The notes beneath the pieces were generated by a model that saw only the letters and a list, made by a program, of their open reading frames with translations, was not told where the DNA came from and did no database searches. From assembly GCA_905221605.1 (NCBI GenBank), contig CAJNDS010001085.1, positions 1 to 35,630 of the forward strand: DNA of 35,630 bases, given 5' to 3'. The position numbers and the translations under genes were made by a program. Source of the DNA: Symbiodinium natans. Its lineage: Eukaryota > Sar > Dinophyceae > Suessiales > Symbiodiniaceae. Shown in pieces: positions 9,725-22,100 of the stretch; position 1 is the first letter of the stretch, and every line of letters starts with the position of its first letter.

Positions 9725-10135
9725 CCCCCCTCCCCCCGCTCCCCTAAACACCCACCTAGAACAGAAACAAAAACAAACCATCACACACCGCCGCGTGCAT
9801 CTCATATGCAACGGCCTCTACGACTTTGCTTTCACCAGCCTGCCTGCGTTCAGAAAAGCCACTTGGCGATTATGTCTAAACCCTAAGCCCTAAACCCCTT
9901 CCAAAAACCCAGACCTCCAAAGAAGCTCAGAGCTATGAGCTGATAAACACTAATTAAAACCAGACCACCCAGCCCAAAACCCGTTCAAGCGCGTACCCAG
10001 ATTTAGCAATTTAGAGCTCATAATTATAGAGCTTGGAGCTTCAGGTTTTGAAGGGTTCAGGTTAGCTTCTCACAGGGTCAGTGCTTAGAGCTTTAGTATG
10101 TTTGAAGTGTTGAGGGAGCGTCCAAGTGCAAGTTT
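9725..10135. other. Unassigned spacer
   Basis: No gene is recognised. The stretch includes a CCCTAAACCCTAAGC-like island near 9876-9900 and an AG-rich part around 9915-10080 with repeated GAGCT words (for example near 9926, 10014 and 10030). No RNA gene or repeat family is identified with confidence. Confidence 0.5.
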
Positions 10136-10455
10136 ATAGAGAGAGTTACATAGTAGAGTGTAGACGCACCAATAAGCAAGCAGCATATAGATCAGGCAGT
10201 AAGCGCACACCGAGAAGCGAAACAACCACACATAGTAAGCCAAGAAGCACCACTAAGCAAAACATCGCATAACCAGAAAAACAGACCCATAGTAAGCGAA
10301 GACACCCCAGCAAGCAAGACAAGCGCATGTAGGGTTATGTCTAAACCCTAAGTTCAACCCAACTTGTGACTAAGCCATTCACCCTAAGCTCTTCCTAAGA
10401 CCATCGCCCACCAGTAAGGAAAACACATCCGTGCATAGTAAGCGAAGACACACCA
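10136..10455. repeat. Scattered AGTAAGCGAAGACAC-type repeats
   Basis: CATAGTAAGCGAAGACAC is found at 10288-10305 and again at 10434-10451, within 22-bp stretches that differ at one base. Looser relatives (AATAAGCAAGCAG, AGTAAGCGCACACCGAG, AGTAAGCCAAGAAGCACC, AGCAAGCAAGACAAGCG) fill 10168-10328. The minus-strand frame at 10146-10328 arises from these words and has no recognisable domain. Confidence 0.6.
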
Positions 10456-10470
10456 TCAACTCCAGACTGG

Positions 10471-10735
10471 CTTCGACTTTTGAGAAGTCTTGACCACTTC
10501 TCAGCTAGTCTAGGCTTTTGGCGACTCTTGCACATGTCGACTTTTCAACATCTTGAGACTTTTCGGTATATTCGGACTTTTCAGGACTTGTCAGGACTTT
10601 TCGGAACTTCTCGACTGTTCGACTTTTCGACTTTTCGGGACTTTTCGGACTTTTCGGGAATTTTCGACTTTTCGAGAATTTTCGGGGTTTTCGCGCGGGG
10701 CTCCTGAACAAATCCACTTTTCGACTTTTCGGGTT
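10471..10735. repeat. ACTTTTCG simple-repeat tract 2
   Basis: A longer version of the tract at 9626, densest between about 10555 and 10680, with units such as GACTTTTCGG and GACTTTTCGA. At least five overlapping frames on both strands are open across it, because the unit lacks stops in several phases. Their translations are low-complexity (S/R/K/V/E or F/S/G/T) and are not supported as proteins. Confidence 0.88.
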
Positions 10736-10789
10736 TTGTTGGGCACGCTCCACTTGCGTCCGCGAACAACCTTTCGCAATCACAGCCCC

Positions 10790-10870
10790 GTGTGGGGTTG
10801 TTAGATTTTAAACTCAACTCTTCTCCTCCCCCGGAACTCTCGCCCAGTCGACTCCTCGCTCACCCCTGGA
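10790..10870 (+). repeat. 81-bp direct repeat, right copy, abutting the 41-bp array
   Basis: The partner of 9454-9537. It ends CTCACCCCTGGA, and the first recognisable 41-bp monomer (CGTGCAGCAATTGCAGCG) follows with no gap at 10871. After the left copy, the next bases are GTGCCCAACCCC instead. Confidence 0.88.
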
Positions 10871-13800
10871 CGTGCAGCAATTGCAGCGAAACCTTCTTCA
10901 GAAACTCCAGACGTGTAGCAATGGCAACGAAACCTTCCTCAGAAACTCAAGACGTGTAGCAATTGCAACGAAACCTTCTCAGAAACTCAAGACGTGTAGC
11001 AATTGCAACAAAACCTTCCTCAGAAATTCAAGATGTGTAGCAATTACAACGAAACCTTCCTCAGAAACTCAAGACGTGTAGCACTTGCAACGAAACCACA
11101 GAACTCAAGAGGTGTAGCCATTGCAACGCAACCTTCCTCCGAAACTAAATCTTCCTCAGGAACTCAAGATGTGTAGCAATTGCAGCGAAACCTTCCTCAG
11201 AAACTCAAGACGTGTAACAATTACAACGAAACGTTCCTCAGAAACTCCAGACGTGTAGCAATTGCAAAGAAACCTTCCTCAGAAACTCAAGACGTGTAGC
11301 AATTGTAACGAAACCACAGAAACTCAAGACGTGAAGCAATTCGAACGAAAACTTCCTCAGAAACTCAACACGTGCAGCAATTGCAAAGCAACCTTCCTCA
11401 GAAACTCACGACGTGTAGCAATTGCAACGAAATCTTCCTCAGAAACTCACGACGTGTAACAATAGCAACGAAATCTTCCTCAGAAACTCAAGACGTGTAG
11501 CAATTGCAACGCAACCTTCCTCAGAAACTCAAGACGTGTAACAGTTTCAACGAAACCTTGCCCAGAAACCCAAGACGTGTAGCAAATGCAACGAAACCTT
11601 CCTCAGAAACTCAAGACGTGTGACAATTGCAACGAAACCTTCCTCAGAAACTCAGGATGTGTAGCAATTGCGACGAAACCACAGAAACTCAAGACGTGTA
11701 GCAATGGCAACGAATCCTTCCTCAGAAAGTCAAGATGTATAGTAATGCCAACGAAACCTTGCTCAGAAACTCAAGACGTGAAGCAATTACAACGAAACCT
11801 TCTTCAAAAATTCAAGACGTGTAGCAATTGCAACGCAACCTTCCTCAGAAACTCAAGACGTATAGCAATTGCAACGAAACCTTCCTCAGAAGCCCAAGAC
11901 ACGTAGCAATTGCAACGAAACCGTCCTCAGAATTTCAAGACGTGTAGCAATTGCAAGGAAACCTTCCTCAGAAACTCAAGACGTGTAGCAATTGCAACGA
12001 AACCTTCTTCAGAAACCCAAGACGTGTAGCAATTGCAACAAAACCTTCCTCAGAAACTCAAGACGTGTAGCAATTGCAAAGAAATCTTCCTCAGAAACTC
12101 AAGACATGTAGCAATTGCAACGAAACCACAGAAACTCAAGACGTGTAGCCATTGCAACGCAACCTTGCGCAGAAAATCAAGACGTGTAGCAATTGCAACG
12201 AAACCTTCCTCAGAAACTCACGACGTGTAGCAATTGCAACGAAATCTTCCTTAGAAACTTAAGATGTGAAGTAATTGCAACGAAACATTCCTCAGAAACT
12301 CACGACGTGTAGCAATTGCAAAGAAACCTTCCTCAGAAACTCAAGATGTGTAGCAATTGCAACGAACCCTTCCTCAGAAACCCAAGACGTGTAGCAATTG
12401 CAACGGAAACTCACCAGACGTGTAGCAATTGCAACGAAACCTTCTTCAGAAACTCAAGACGTGTAGCCATTTCAACGAAACCTTCCTCAGAAACTCAAGA
12501 CGTGTAGCAATTGCAACGAAACCACAGAAAATCAAGACGTGTAGCAATTGCAACGAAACCACAGAAAATCAAGACGTATTGCAATTGCAACGTAACCTTC
12601 CTCAGAAACTCAAGATGTGTAGCAATGCCAACGAAGCCTTCCTCAGAAACTCAGGATGTGTAGCAGCTGCAACGAAACCTTCCTCAGAAGCTCAAGATGT
12701 GTAGCACTTGCAACGAAACCACAGAAACTCAAGACGTGTAGCAATTGCAACGAAACTTTCCTCAGAAACTCAAGACGTATAGAAATTGCAACGAAACTTT
12801 CTTCAGAAACTCAAGACGTGTAGCAATTGCAACGAAACCTCCTTCAGAAACCCAAGACGTGTAGCAATTGCAACGAAACCTTCCTCAGAAACTCAAGACG
12901 TGTAGCAAATGCAACGAAACCTTCCTCAGAAACTCAAGACGTGTAGCAATTGCAACGAAACCTTCCTCAGAAACTCAAGACGTGTAGCATTTGCAACGAA
13001 ACCACAGAAAATCAAGACGTGTAGCAATTGCAAGGAAACCTTCCTCAGAAATTCAAGATGTATAGCAATTGCACCGAAATCTTGCTCAGAAACTCCAGAC
13101 GTGTAGCAGTTGCAACGAAGCCTTCCTCAGAAACTCAAGACGTGTAGCGATTGCAACGAAACCTTCCTCAGAAACTCAAGACGTGTAGCAATTGCAAGGA
13201 AACCTTCCTCAGAAGCCCAAGACACATAGCTTCAGAAACTCAAGACGTGTAGCACTTGCAACGAAACCTTCCTCAGAAACTCAAGACGTGCAGCAATTGC
13301 AACGAAACCTCCCTCAAAAACTCAAGACGTGTAGCAATTGCAACAAAACCTTTCTCAAAAAAAACAAGACGTGTAGCAATTGCAACAAAACCTTCCTCAG
13401 AAACTCAAGACGCGTAGCAATTGCAACGACACTTTCCTCAGAAAATCAAGACGTGTAGCAACTGCAACGAAACCTTCCTCAGAAACTCAAGACGTATAGT
13501 AATTGCAACGAAACCTACAACGAAACCTTCCTCAGAAACGCAAGACGTGTAGCAACTGCAACGAAACCTTCTCCAGAAACTCAAGACGTGTAGCAATTGC
13601 AACGAGGCCTTCTTCAGAATCTCAAGACGTGTTGTAATTGCAACGAAACCTTCCTCAGAAACTCAAGACGTGTAGCACTTGCAACGAAACCTTCCTCAGA
13701 AACTCAAGACGTGCAGCAATTGCAACGAAACCTCCCTCAGAAACTCAAGATCTGTAGCAATTGCAACGAAACCTTGCTCAGAAACTCAAGACTTGTAGCA

Positions 13801-15199
13801 ATTGCAAGGAAACCTTCCTCAGAAACTCAAGACGTGTAACAATTGCAACGAAACCAAGGAAAATCAAGACGTGTAGCAAATGCAACGAAACCTTCCTCAG
13901 AAACTCAAGATGTGTAGCAATTGCAACGAAATCTTGCCCAGAAGCTCCAGACGTGTAGCAATTGCAACGAAACCTTCCTCAGAAACTCAAGATGTGGAGC
14001 AATTTCAACGAAATCTTGCCCAGAAACTCCAGACGTGTAGCAATTGCAACGAAGCCTTCCTCAGAAACTCAAGACGTGTAGCAATTGCAACGAAACCTTC
14101 CTTAGAAATTCAAGACGTGTAGCAATTACAACGAATCCTTCTTCAGAAACTCAAGACGTGGAGCAATTGCAACGAAACCTCCTTCAGAAACCCAAGACGT
14201 GTAGCAATTGCAACGAAACCTTCCTCAGAAACTCAAGACGTGTAGCAATTGCAACGAAACCTTCCTCAGAAACTCAAGATGTGTAGCAATTGCAACGAAA
14301 TCTTCCTCAGAAATTGAAAGACGTGTAGCAGTTGCAACGAAGCCTTCCTCAGAAACTCACGAAGTGTAGCAATTGTAGCGAAACCTTCTTCAGAAACTCA
14401 AGACGTGTAGCACTTGCAACGAAACCTTCCTCAGAAACTCAAGACGTGCAACAATTGCGACGAAATTACCCTCAGAAACTCAAGACGTGTAGCAATTGCA
14501 ACGAAACCTTCCGCAGAATCTCAAGACGTGTAACAATTGCAACGAAACCTTCCTCAGAAACTCAAGACGTGCAACAATGGCAACGAAACCTTCTTCAGAA
14601 ACTCAAGACGTGTAGCAATTGCAACGAAACCTTCCTCAGAGTCTCAAGACGTATAACAATTGCAACGAAACCTTCCTCAGAAACTCAACAGGTGTAGCAA
14701 TTGTAACGAAACCTTCCTCAAAAACTCAAGCCGTGTAACAGTTGCAACGAAACCTACAACGAAACCTTCCTCAGAAACTCAAGACGTGTAGCAACTGCAA
14801 CGAAACCTTCTCCAGAAACTCAAGACGTGTAGCAATTGCAACGAGGCCTTCTTCAGAATGTCAAGACGTGTTGTAATTGCAATGAAACCTTCCTCAGACA
14901 CTCAAGACGTGTAGCAATTGCAACGAAACCTTCCTCAGAAACTAAAGACGTGTAGCAACTGCAACGAAACCTTCATCAGAAACTCAAGACATGTAGCAAT
15001 TGCAACGAGGCCTTCCTCATAATGTCAGGATAAGTAACAACTGCAACGAAACCTTCCTCAGAAACTCAAGATGTGTAGCAATTGCAACGAAACCTTCCTC
15101 AGAAATTCAAGGCGTAAAACGATTGCAACGAGACCTTCCTCAGAGACTCAAGACGTGCAGCAATTGCAACGAAGCCTTCCTCAGAAACTCAAGATGTGT

Positions 15200-15445
15200 A
15201 GCAATTGCAACGAAACCTTCATCAGAAATTCACGACGTGTAGCAATTGCAACGAAACCACAGAAGCTCAAGACGTGAAGCAATTGCAACGAAACCTTCCT
15301 CAGAAACTCACGATGTGTAGCAATTGCAAGGAAACCTTCCTCAGAAACTCAAAGACGTGTAGCAATGGCAACGAAACCTTCCTCAGAAATTCAAGACGCG
15401 TAGCAATTGCAACGAAACCTTCATCAGAAACTCAAGACGTGTAGC
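15200..15445 (+). repeat. ~245-bp block of the 41-bp array duplicated 882 bp downstream
   Basis: The variant pattern here (a 37-bp monomer with ACAGAAGCTC, then GTGAAG, then CACGATGTGTAG, then a monomer with CTCAAAGACG, then GCAATGGCAACG) repeats almost exactly at 16082-16327. It appears again, rearranged, at about 17888-18065. The shared order of rare variants shows block duplication, because random convergence of monomers would not produce it. Confidence 0.8.
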
Positions 15446-15678
15446 AATTGCAACGAGGCCTTCCTCATAATGTCAGGATGTGTAACAATAGCAACGAAAC
15501 CTTCCTCAGAAATTCAAGACGTGTAGCAATTGCAACGAAACCTTGCTCAGAAACCCAAGACGTGTAGCAATTGCAACGAAATCTTCCTCAGAAACTCAAG
15601 ACGTGAAGCAATTGCAACGAAACATTCCTCAGAAATTCAAGACGTGTAGCAATTGCAAAATATTGATGTCACGCCGAT

Positions 15679-15714
15679 GCAAGAGACTTCTGCTCCCAAA
15701 GCACCAATTAAGAA
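15679..15714 (+). repeat. Dispersed motif copy inside the insertion (first)
   Basis: GCAAGAGACTTCTGCTCCCA followed by AAGCACCAATTAAGAA. It is closest to the copy at 35351-35390, and the similarity continues for some 20 bp downstream (ACTAGAAATGAG compared with TCAGAAATGCG). Confidence 0.8.
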
Positions 15715-15739
15715 CTAGAAATGAGTGAGAATGACTAAG

Positions 15740-15778
15740 GCACAAGAGGCTTCTGCTCCCAAAAGCGCCAATCAAGAA
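15740..15778 (+). repeat. Dispersed motif copy inside the insertion (second)
   Basis: GCACAAGAGGCTTCTGCTCC followed by CAAAAGCGCCAATCAAGAA. It is a direct repeat of 15679-15714, 62 bp away, so the inserted sequence is itself partly tandem. Confidence 0.8.
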
Positions 15779-16936
15779 GACATAATGTAAGTACACGAAT
15801 TGCAACGAAACCTTCCTCAGAAACTCAAGACGTGTAGCAATGGCAACAAAACCTTCCTCAGAAACTTCAGATGTGTAGTAATTGCAACGAAATCTTCCTC
15901 AGAAACTCAAGACGTAGAGCAAGTGCAACGAAGCGTTCCTCAGAAACTCAAGACGTATAGCAATTGAAACGAAAGCTTCTTCAGAATTCCAAGACGTGTA
16001 ACAATTGCAATAAAACCTTCCTCAGAAATTCAAGACGTGTAGCAATTGCAACGAAACCTTCCTCAGAATCTCAAGACGTGTAGCAATTGCAACGAAACCT
16101 TCCTCAGAAATTCACGACGTGTAGCAATTGCAACGAAACCACAGAAGCTCAAGACGTGAAGCAATTGCAACGAAACCTTCCTCAGAAACTCACGATGTGT
16201 AGCAATTGCAAGGAAACCTTCCTCAGAAACTCAAAGACGTGTAGCAATGGCAACGAAACCTTCCTCAGAAATTCAAGACGCGTAGCAATTGCAACGAAAC
16301 CTTCCTCAGAAACTCAAGATGTGTAGCAATTGCAACGAAACCACAGAAACTCAAGACGTGTAGCAATGGCAACGAATCCTTCCTCAGAATCTCAAGACGT
16401 GAAGCAATTCGAACGGAAACTTCCTCAGAAACTCAACACGTGCAGCAATTGAAACGAAACCTTCCTCAGAAACTCACGACGTGTAGCAATTACAACGAAA
16501 TCTTCCTCAAAAACTCACGACGTGTAACAATAGCGACGAAAGCTTCTTCAGAATTCCAAGACGTGTAACAATTGCAATAAAAACTTCCTCAGAAATTCAA
16601 GGCGTAAAACGATTGCAACGAGACCTTCCTCAGAGACTCAAGACGTGTAGCAATTGAAAAGAAACCTTCATCAGAAACCCAAGACGTGTAGCAATTGCAA
16701 CGAAACCTTCCTCAGAAGCCCAAGACGTGTAGCAATTGCAACGAAAACTTCTTCAGAAATTGAAGACGTGCAGCAATTGCAACGAAACCTTCCTCAGAAA
16801 CTCAAGACGTGTAGCAATTGCAACGAAACCACAGAAACTCAAGTCGTGTAGCAATTGCAACGAAACCTTTCTCAGAAACTCAAGACGTGTAGCAATTGCA
16901 ACGAAGCCTTCCTCAGAAATTCAAGACGTGTAGCAA

Positions 16937-18480
16937 TTGCAACGAGGCCTTCCTCATAATGTCAGGATGTGTAACAACTGCAACGAAACCTTCCTCAGAA
17001 ATTCAAGATGTGTAGCAATTGCAACGAAACCTTCCTCAGAAACTCAAGACGTGGAACAATTGCAACGAAACCTTCCTCAGAGACTCAAGACGTGCAGCAA
17101 TTGCAACGAAGCCTTCCTCAGAATCTCAAGACGTGTAGCAATTGCAACGAAACCTTCCTCAGAAATTCACGACGTGTAGCAATTGCAACGAAACTTTCTT
17201 CAGAAACTCAAGACGTGTAGCAATTGCAACAAAACCTTCCTCAGAAAATTCAGATGTGTGGCAATTGCAACGAAACCTTCCTCAGAAACTCAAGACGTGC
17301 AACAATTGCAACGAAACCTTCTTCAGAAACTCAAGACATGTAGCAATTGCAAGGAAACCTTCCTCAGAATCTCAAGACGTATAGCAATTGCAACGAAACC
17401 TTCCTCAGAAATTCCAGAGGTGTAGCAATTGTAACGAAACCTTCCTCAAAAGCTCAAGACGTGTAACAATTGCAACGAAACCTACAACGAAACCTTCCTC
17501 AGAAACTCAAGACGTGTAGCAACTGCAACGAAACCTTCTCCAGAAACTCAAGACGTGTAGCAATTGCAACGAGGCCTTCTTCAGAATGTCAGGACGTGTT
17601 GCAATTGCAATGATACCTTCCTCAGACACTCAAGACGTGTAGCAATTGCAACGAAACCTTCCTCAGAAACTAAAGACGTGTAGCAATTGACAACGAAATC
17701 TTCCTCAGCAAACCAAGACGTGTAGCAATTGCAACGAAACTTTCCTCAGAAATTCAAGATGTGTAACAATTGCAACGAAACCTTCCTCAGAAATTCAAGG
17801 CGTAAAACGATTGCAACGAGACCTTCCTCAGAGACTCAAGACGTGCAGCAATTGCAACGAAGCCTTCCTCAGAAACTCAAGATGTGTAGCAATTGCAACG
17901 AAACCTTCCTCAGAAATTCACGACGTGTAGCAATTGCAACGAAACCACAGAAGCTCAAGACGTGAAGCAATTGCAACTTTGCAACGAAACCTTCCTCAGA
18001 AACTCACGATGTGTAGCAATTGCAAGGAAACCTTCCTCAGAAACTCAAAGACGTGTAGCAATTGCAACGAAATCTTTCCCAGAAACTCAAGACGTGTAGC
18101 AATTGCAACGAAACCTTCCTCAAAAATTCAAGACGTGTAGCAATTGCAACGAGGCCTTCCTCATAATGTCAGGATGTGTAACAACTGCAACGAAACCTTC
18201 CTCAGAAATTCAAGATGTGTAGCAATTGTAACGAAACCTTCCTCAGAAACTCAAGACGTGGAGCAATTGCAACGAAACCTTCCTCAGAGACTGAAGAGGT
18301 GCAGCAATTGCAACGAAGCCTTCCTCAGAATCTCAAGACGTGTAGCAATTGCAACGAAACCTTCCTCAGAAATTCACGACGTGTAGCAATTGCAACGAAA
18401 CTTTCTTCAGAAACTCAAGACGTGTAGCAATTGCATCAAAACCTTCCTCATAAATTTCAGATGTGTGGCAACTGCAACGA
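16937..18480 (+). repeat. ~1.2-kb higher-order duplication in the 41-bp array
   Basis: The monomer with CTCATAATGTCAGGATGTG and the ~300 bp after it recur 1207 bp later: 16937 pairs with 18144, and 17008 pairs with 18215. The match holds to about 18480, including the unusual TTCAGATGTGTGGCAA monomer. The same marker monomer also occurs near 15019, 15466 and, altered, 30199, so this block type has been copied several times. Confidence 0.8.
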
Positions 18481-19150
18481 AATCTTCCTCAGAAACTCAA
18501 GACGTAGAGCAAGTGCAACGAAGCGTTCCTCAGAAACTCAAGACGTATAGCCAATGCAACGAAACCTTCCTCAGAAACTCAAGACGTGTAGCAATTGACA
18601 ACGAAATCTTCCTCAGCAAGCCAAGACGTGTAGCAATTGCAACGAAACTTTCCTCAGAAATTCAAGATGTGTAGCAATTGCAAGGAAACCTTCCTCAGAA
18701 ACTCAAGATGTCTCCAAAAAAAATTTTCCCCAGAATCTCAAGACATGTAGCAATAGCCACGAAACCTTCCTCAGGAACTCAAGACGTGTAGAAATTGTAA
18801 CGAAACCTTCCTCAGAAACTCAAGACGTGTAGCAATTGCAACGAAACCTTCCTCAGGAACTCAAGACGTGTAGCAATTGCAACGAAACCTTCCTCAGGAA
18901 CTCAAGACGTTTAGCAATTGCAACGAAACCTTCCTCAGAAACTCAAGACGTGTAGCAATTGCAACGAAACCTTCCTCAGAAATGCAAGACGTGTAGCAAA
19001 TGCAACGAAACCTTCCTAGAAGCTCAAGACGTGCAGCAATTGCCACGAAACCTTCCTCAGAATCTCAAGACGTGTAGCAATTGAAACGAAACCTTCCTCA
19101 GAAACTCAAGATGTGTAGCAATTGCAACGAAACCTTCCTCCGAAACTCAA

Positions 19151-22100
19151 GATGTCTGCCAATTAAACTTTTCCCAAAAACTCAAGACGTGTAGCAATTG
19201 CAACGAAACCTTGCTCAGAAACCCAAGACGTTTAGCAATTGCAACGAAATCTTCCTCAGAAACTCAAGACGTGAAGCAATTGCAACGAAACATTCCTCAG
19301 AAATTCAAGACGTGTAGCAATTGCAACGAAACCTTCCTCAGAAACTCAAGACGTGTAGCAATGGCAACAAAACCTTCCTCAGAATCTTCAGATGTGTAGT
19401 AATTGCAACGAAATCTTCCTCAGAAACTCAAGACGTAGAGCAAGTGCAACGAAGCGTTCCTCAGAAACTCAAGACGTATAGCAATTGAAACGAAAGCTTC
19501 TTCAGAATTCCAAGACGTGTAACAATTGCAATAAAACCTTCCTCAAAAATTCAAGACGTGTAGCAATTGCAACGAAACTTTCCTCAGAAATTCGAGGCGT
19601 GCAGCAACTGCACCGAAATCTTCCTCAGAAACTCAAGACGTGTAGCAATTTCAACGAAACCTTCCTCAGAAATTCAAGACGTGAAGAAATTGCAACGAAA
19701 CCTTCCTAGAAGCTCAAGACGTGTAGCAATGCCAACGAAACCTTCCTCAAAAACTCAACACGTGCAGCAATTGCAAAGCAACCTTGCTCAGAAACTCACG
19801 ACGTGTAGCAATTGCAATGAAACCTTCCTCAGAAACTCAAGACGTGTAGCAATTGCAACGAAACCTTCCTCAGAAACTCAAGACGTGTAGCAATTGCAAC
19901 GAAACCTTGCTCACAAACTCAAGACGTGTAGCAATTACAACGAAACCTTCCTCAGAAATTCAAGACGAGTAACAATGCCACCGAAACCCTTCTCAGAATT
20001 CCAAGACGTGTAGCAATTGCAACGAAACCTTCCTCAGAAACCCAAGACGTGTAGCAATTGCAACGAAACCACAGAAACTCAAGACTCAAGACGTGTAGCA
20101 ATTGCAACGAAACCTTCTTCAGAAAACTCAAGACGTGGAGCAATTGCAACGAAACCTTCCTCAGAAACTCAAGACGTGTAGCAATTGCAACGAAACCACA
20201 GAAACTCAAGACTCAAGACGTGTAGCAATTGCAACGAAACCTTCTTCAGAAAACTCAAGATGTGGAGCAATTGCAACGAAACCTTCCTCAGAAACTCAAG
20301 ACGTGTAGCAATTGCAACGAAACCACAGAAAATCAAGACGTGTAGCAATTACAACGAAACCTTCCTCAGAAATTCAAGACGAGTAACAATGCCACCGAAA
20401 CCCTTCTCAGAATTCCAAGACGTGTAGCAATTGCAACGAAACCTTCCTCAGAAACCCAAGACGTGTAGCAATTGCAACGAAACCACAGAAACTCAAGACT
20501 CAAGACGTGTAGCAATTGCAACGAAACCTTCTTCAGAAAACTCAAGACGTGGAGCAATTGCAACGAAACCTTCCTCAGAAACTCAAGACGTGTAGCAATT
20601 GCAACGAAACCACAGAAACTCAAGACTCAAGACGTGTAGCAATTGCAACGAAACCTTCTTCAGAAAACTCAAGATGTGGAGCAATTGCAACGAAACCTTC
20701 CTCAGAAACTCAAGACGTGTAGCAATTGCAACGAAACCACAGAAAATCAAGACGTGTAGCAATTGCAACGAAACCTTCCTCAGAGACTCAAGATGTGTAG
20801 CAATTGCAACGAAATCTTGCTCAGAAACTCCAGACGTGTAGCAGTTGCAACGAAGCCTTCCTCAGAAACTCACGAAGTGTAGCAATTGTAGCGAAACCTT
20901 CTTCAGAAACTCAAGACGTGTAGCACTTGCAACGAAACTTTCCTCAGAAACTCGAGGCGTGCAGCAACTGCAACGAAACCTTCTTCAGAATCTCAATGTG
21001 AAGCAATTGCAACGAAACCTTCCTCAGAAACTCATTATGTGCATAAATTGCAAAGCAACCTTCCTCAGAAACTCACGACGTGTAGCAATTGCAACGAAAC
21101 CTTCTTCAGAAACTTGAGACGTGTAGCAATTGCAACGAAACCTTCTTCAGAAAACTCAAGACGTGCAGCAATTGCAACGAAACCTTCCTCAGAAACTCAA
21201 GACGTGTAGCAATTGCAACGAAACCACAGAAACTCAAGACGTATAGCAAATGCAACGAAACCTTGCTCAGAAACTCAAGACGTGTAGCAATTGCAACGAA
21301 ACCTTCCTCAGAAATTCAAGACGTATAGCAATTGCAACAAAACCTTCCTCATAAACTTCAGATGTGTAGCAATTGCAACGAAATCTTCCTCAGAAATTCA
21401 AGACGTAGAGCAAATGCAACGAAGCGTTCCTCAGAAACTCAAGACGTATAGCAAATGCAACGAAACTTTCCTCAGAAACTCAAGACGTATAGCAATTGAC
21501 AACGAAACCTTCCTCAGCAAACCAAGACGTATAGCAATTGCAACGAAACTTCCTCAGAAAATCAAGATGTATAGCAATTGCAAGCAATTGCAACGAAACC
21601 ACAGAAACTCAAGACGTGTAGCACTTGCAACGAAACCTTGCTCAGAAACTCAAGACGTGTAGCAATTGCAACGAAACCTTCCTCAGAAACTCAAGACGTG
21701 TAGCAATTGCAATGAAAACTTCTTCAGAATTCCAAGACGTGTAACAATTGCAATAAAAAAACTTGCTCAGAAATTCAAGGCGTAAAGCGATTGCAACGAA
21801 ACCTTCCTCAGAAACTCAAGATGTGTAGCAACTGCAACGAAACCTTCCTCAGAAGTTCAAGGCGTGTAGCGATTGCAACGAAACCTACCTCAGATCATCA
21901 AGACGTGTAGCAATTGCAACGAAACCTTCTTCAGAAACTCGAGACGTGTAGCAAATGCAACGAAACCTTCCTCAGAAACTCAAGATGTGTAGCAATTGCA
22001 ACGAAACCTTCCTCAGAAATGCAAGACGTGTAGCAAATGCAACGAAACCTTTCTCAGGAACTCAAGACGTGCAGCAATTGCCACGAAACCTTGCTCAGAA

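Larger units (their letters stand above)
15659..15797 (+). mobile_element. 139-bp insertion in the 41-bp array, possible small non-autonomous element
   Basis: Non-satellite sequence interrupts the array. AATTGCAA stands directly before it (15651-15658) and directly after it (15798-15805). The flanking satellite matches 19269-19326 on the left (offset 3668) and 19327 onward on the right (offset 3521), including the rare right-hand GCAATGGCAACAAAACC monomer. The difference of 147 equals 139 plus the 8-bp duplication. Inside are two direct copies, 62 bp apart, of a motif with CTTCTGCTCCCAAA. No terminal inverted repeats or coding capacity are visible. An 8-bp duplication is typical of hAT-like and some other DNA transposons, but the short satellite-derived flank also allows ectopic exchange. 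Confidence 0.62.

Noticed and set aside
10505-10817. Overlapping frames on both strands giving KSRKVEKS-like proteins.
   Set aside because: The ACTTTTCG simple repeat lacks stops in several phases. Several mutually overlapping frames are equally open, so none is favoured.
9454-10870. Possible LTR retrotransposon with short LTRs.
   Set aside because: The direct repeats do not start with TG and end with CA. No primer-binding site, polypurine tract, coding remnant or target duplication is visible between or around them.
19952-20209. Minus-strand 85-codon frame, identical at 20366-20623 and 22908-23165, which might suggest a conserved gene family.
   Set aside because: The three copies are identical because the DNA block was duplicated. 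The peptide is hydrophobic satellite antisense, with no change pattern that indicates selection.
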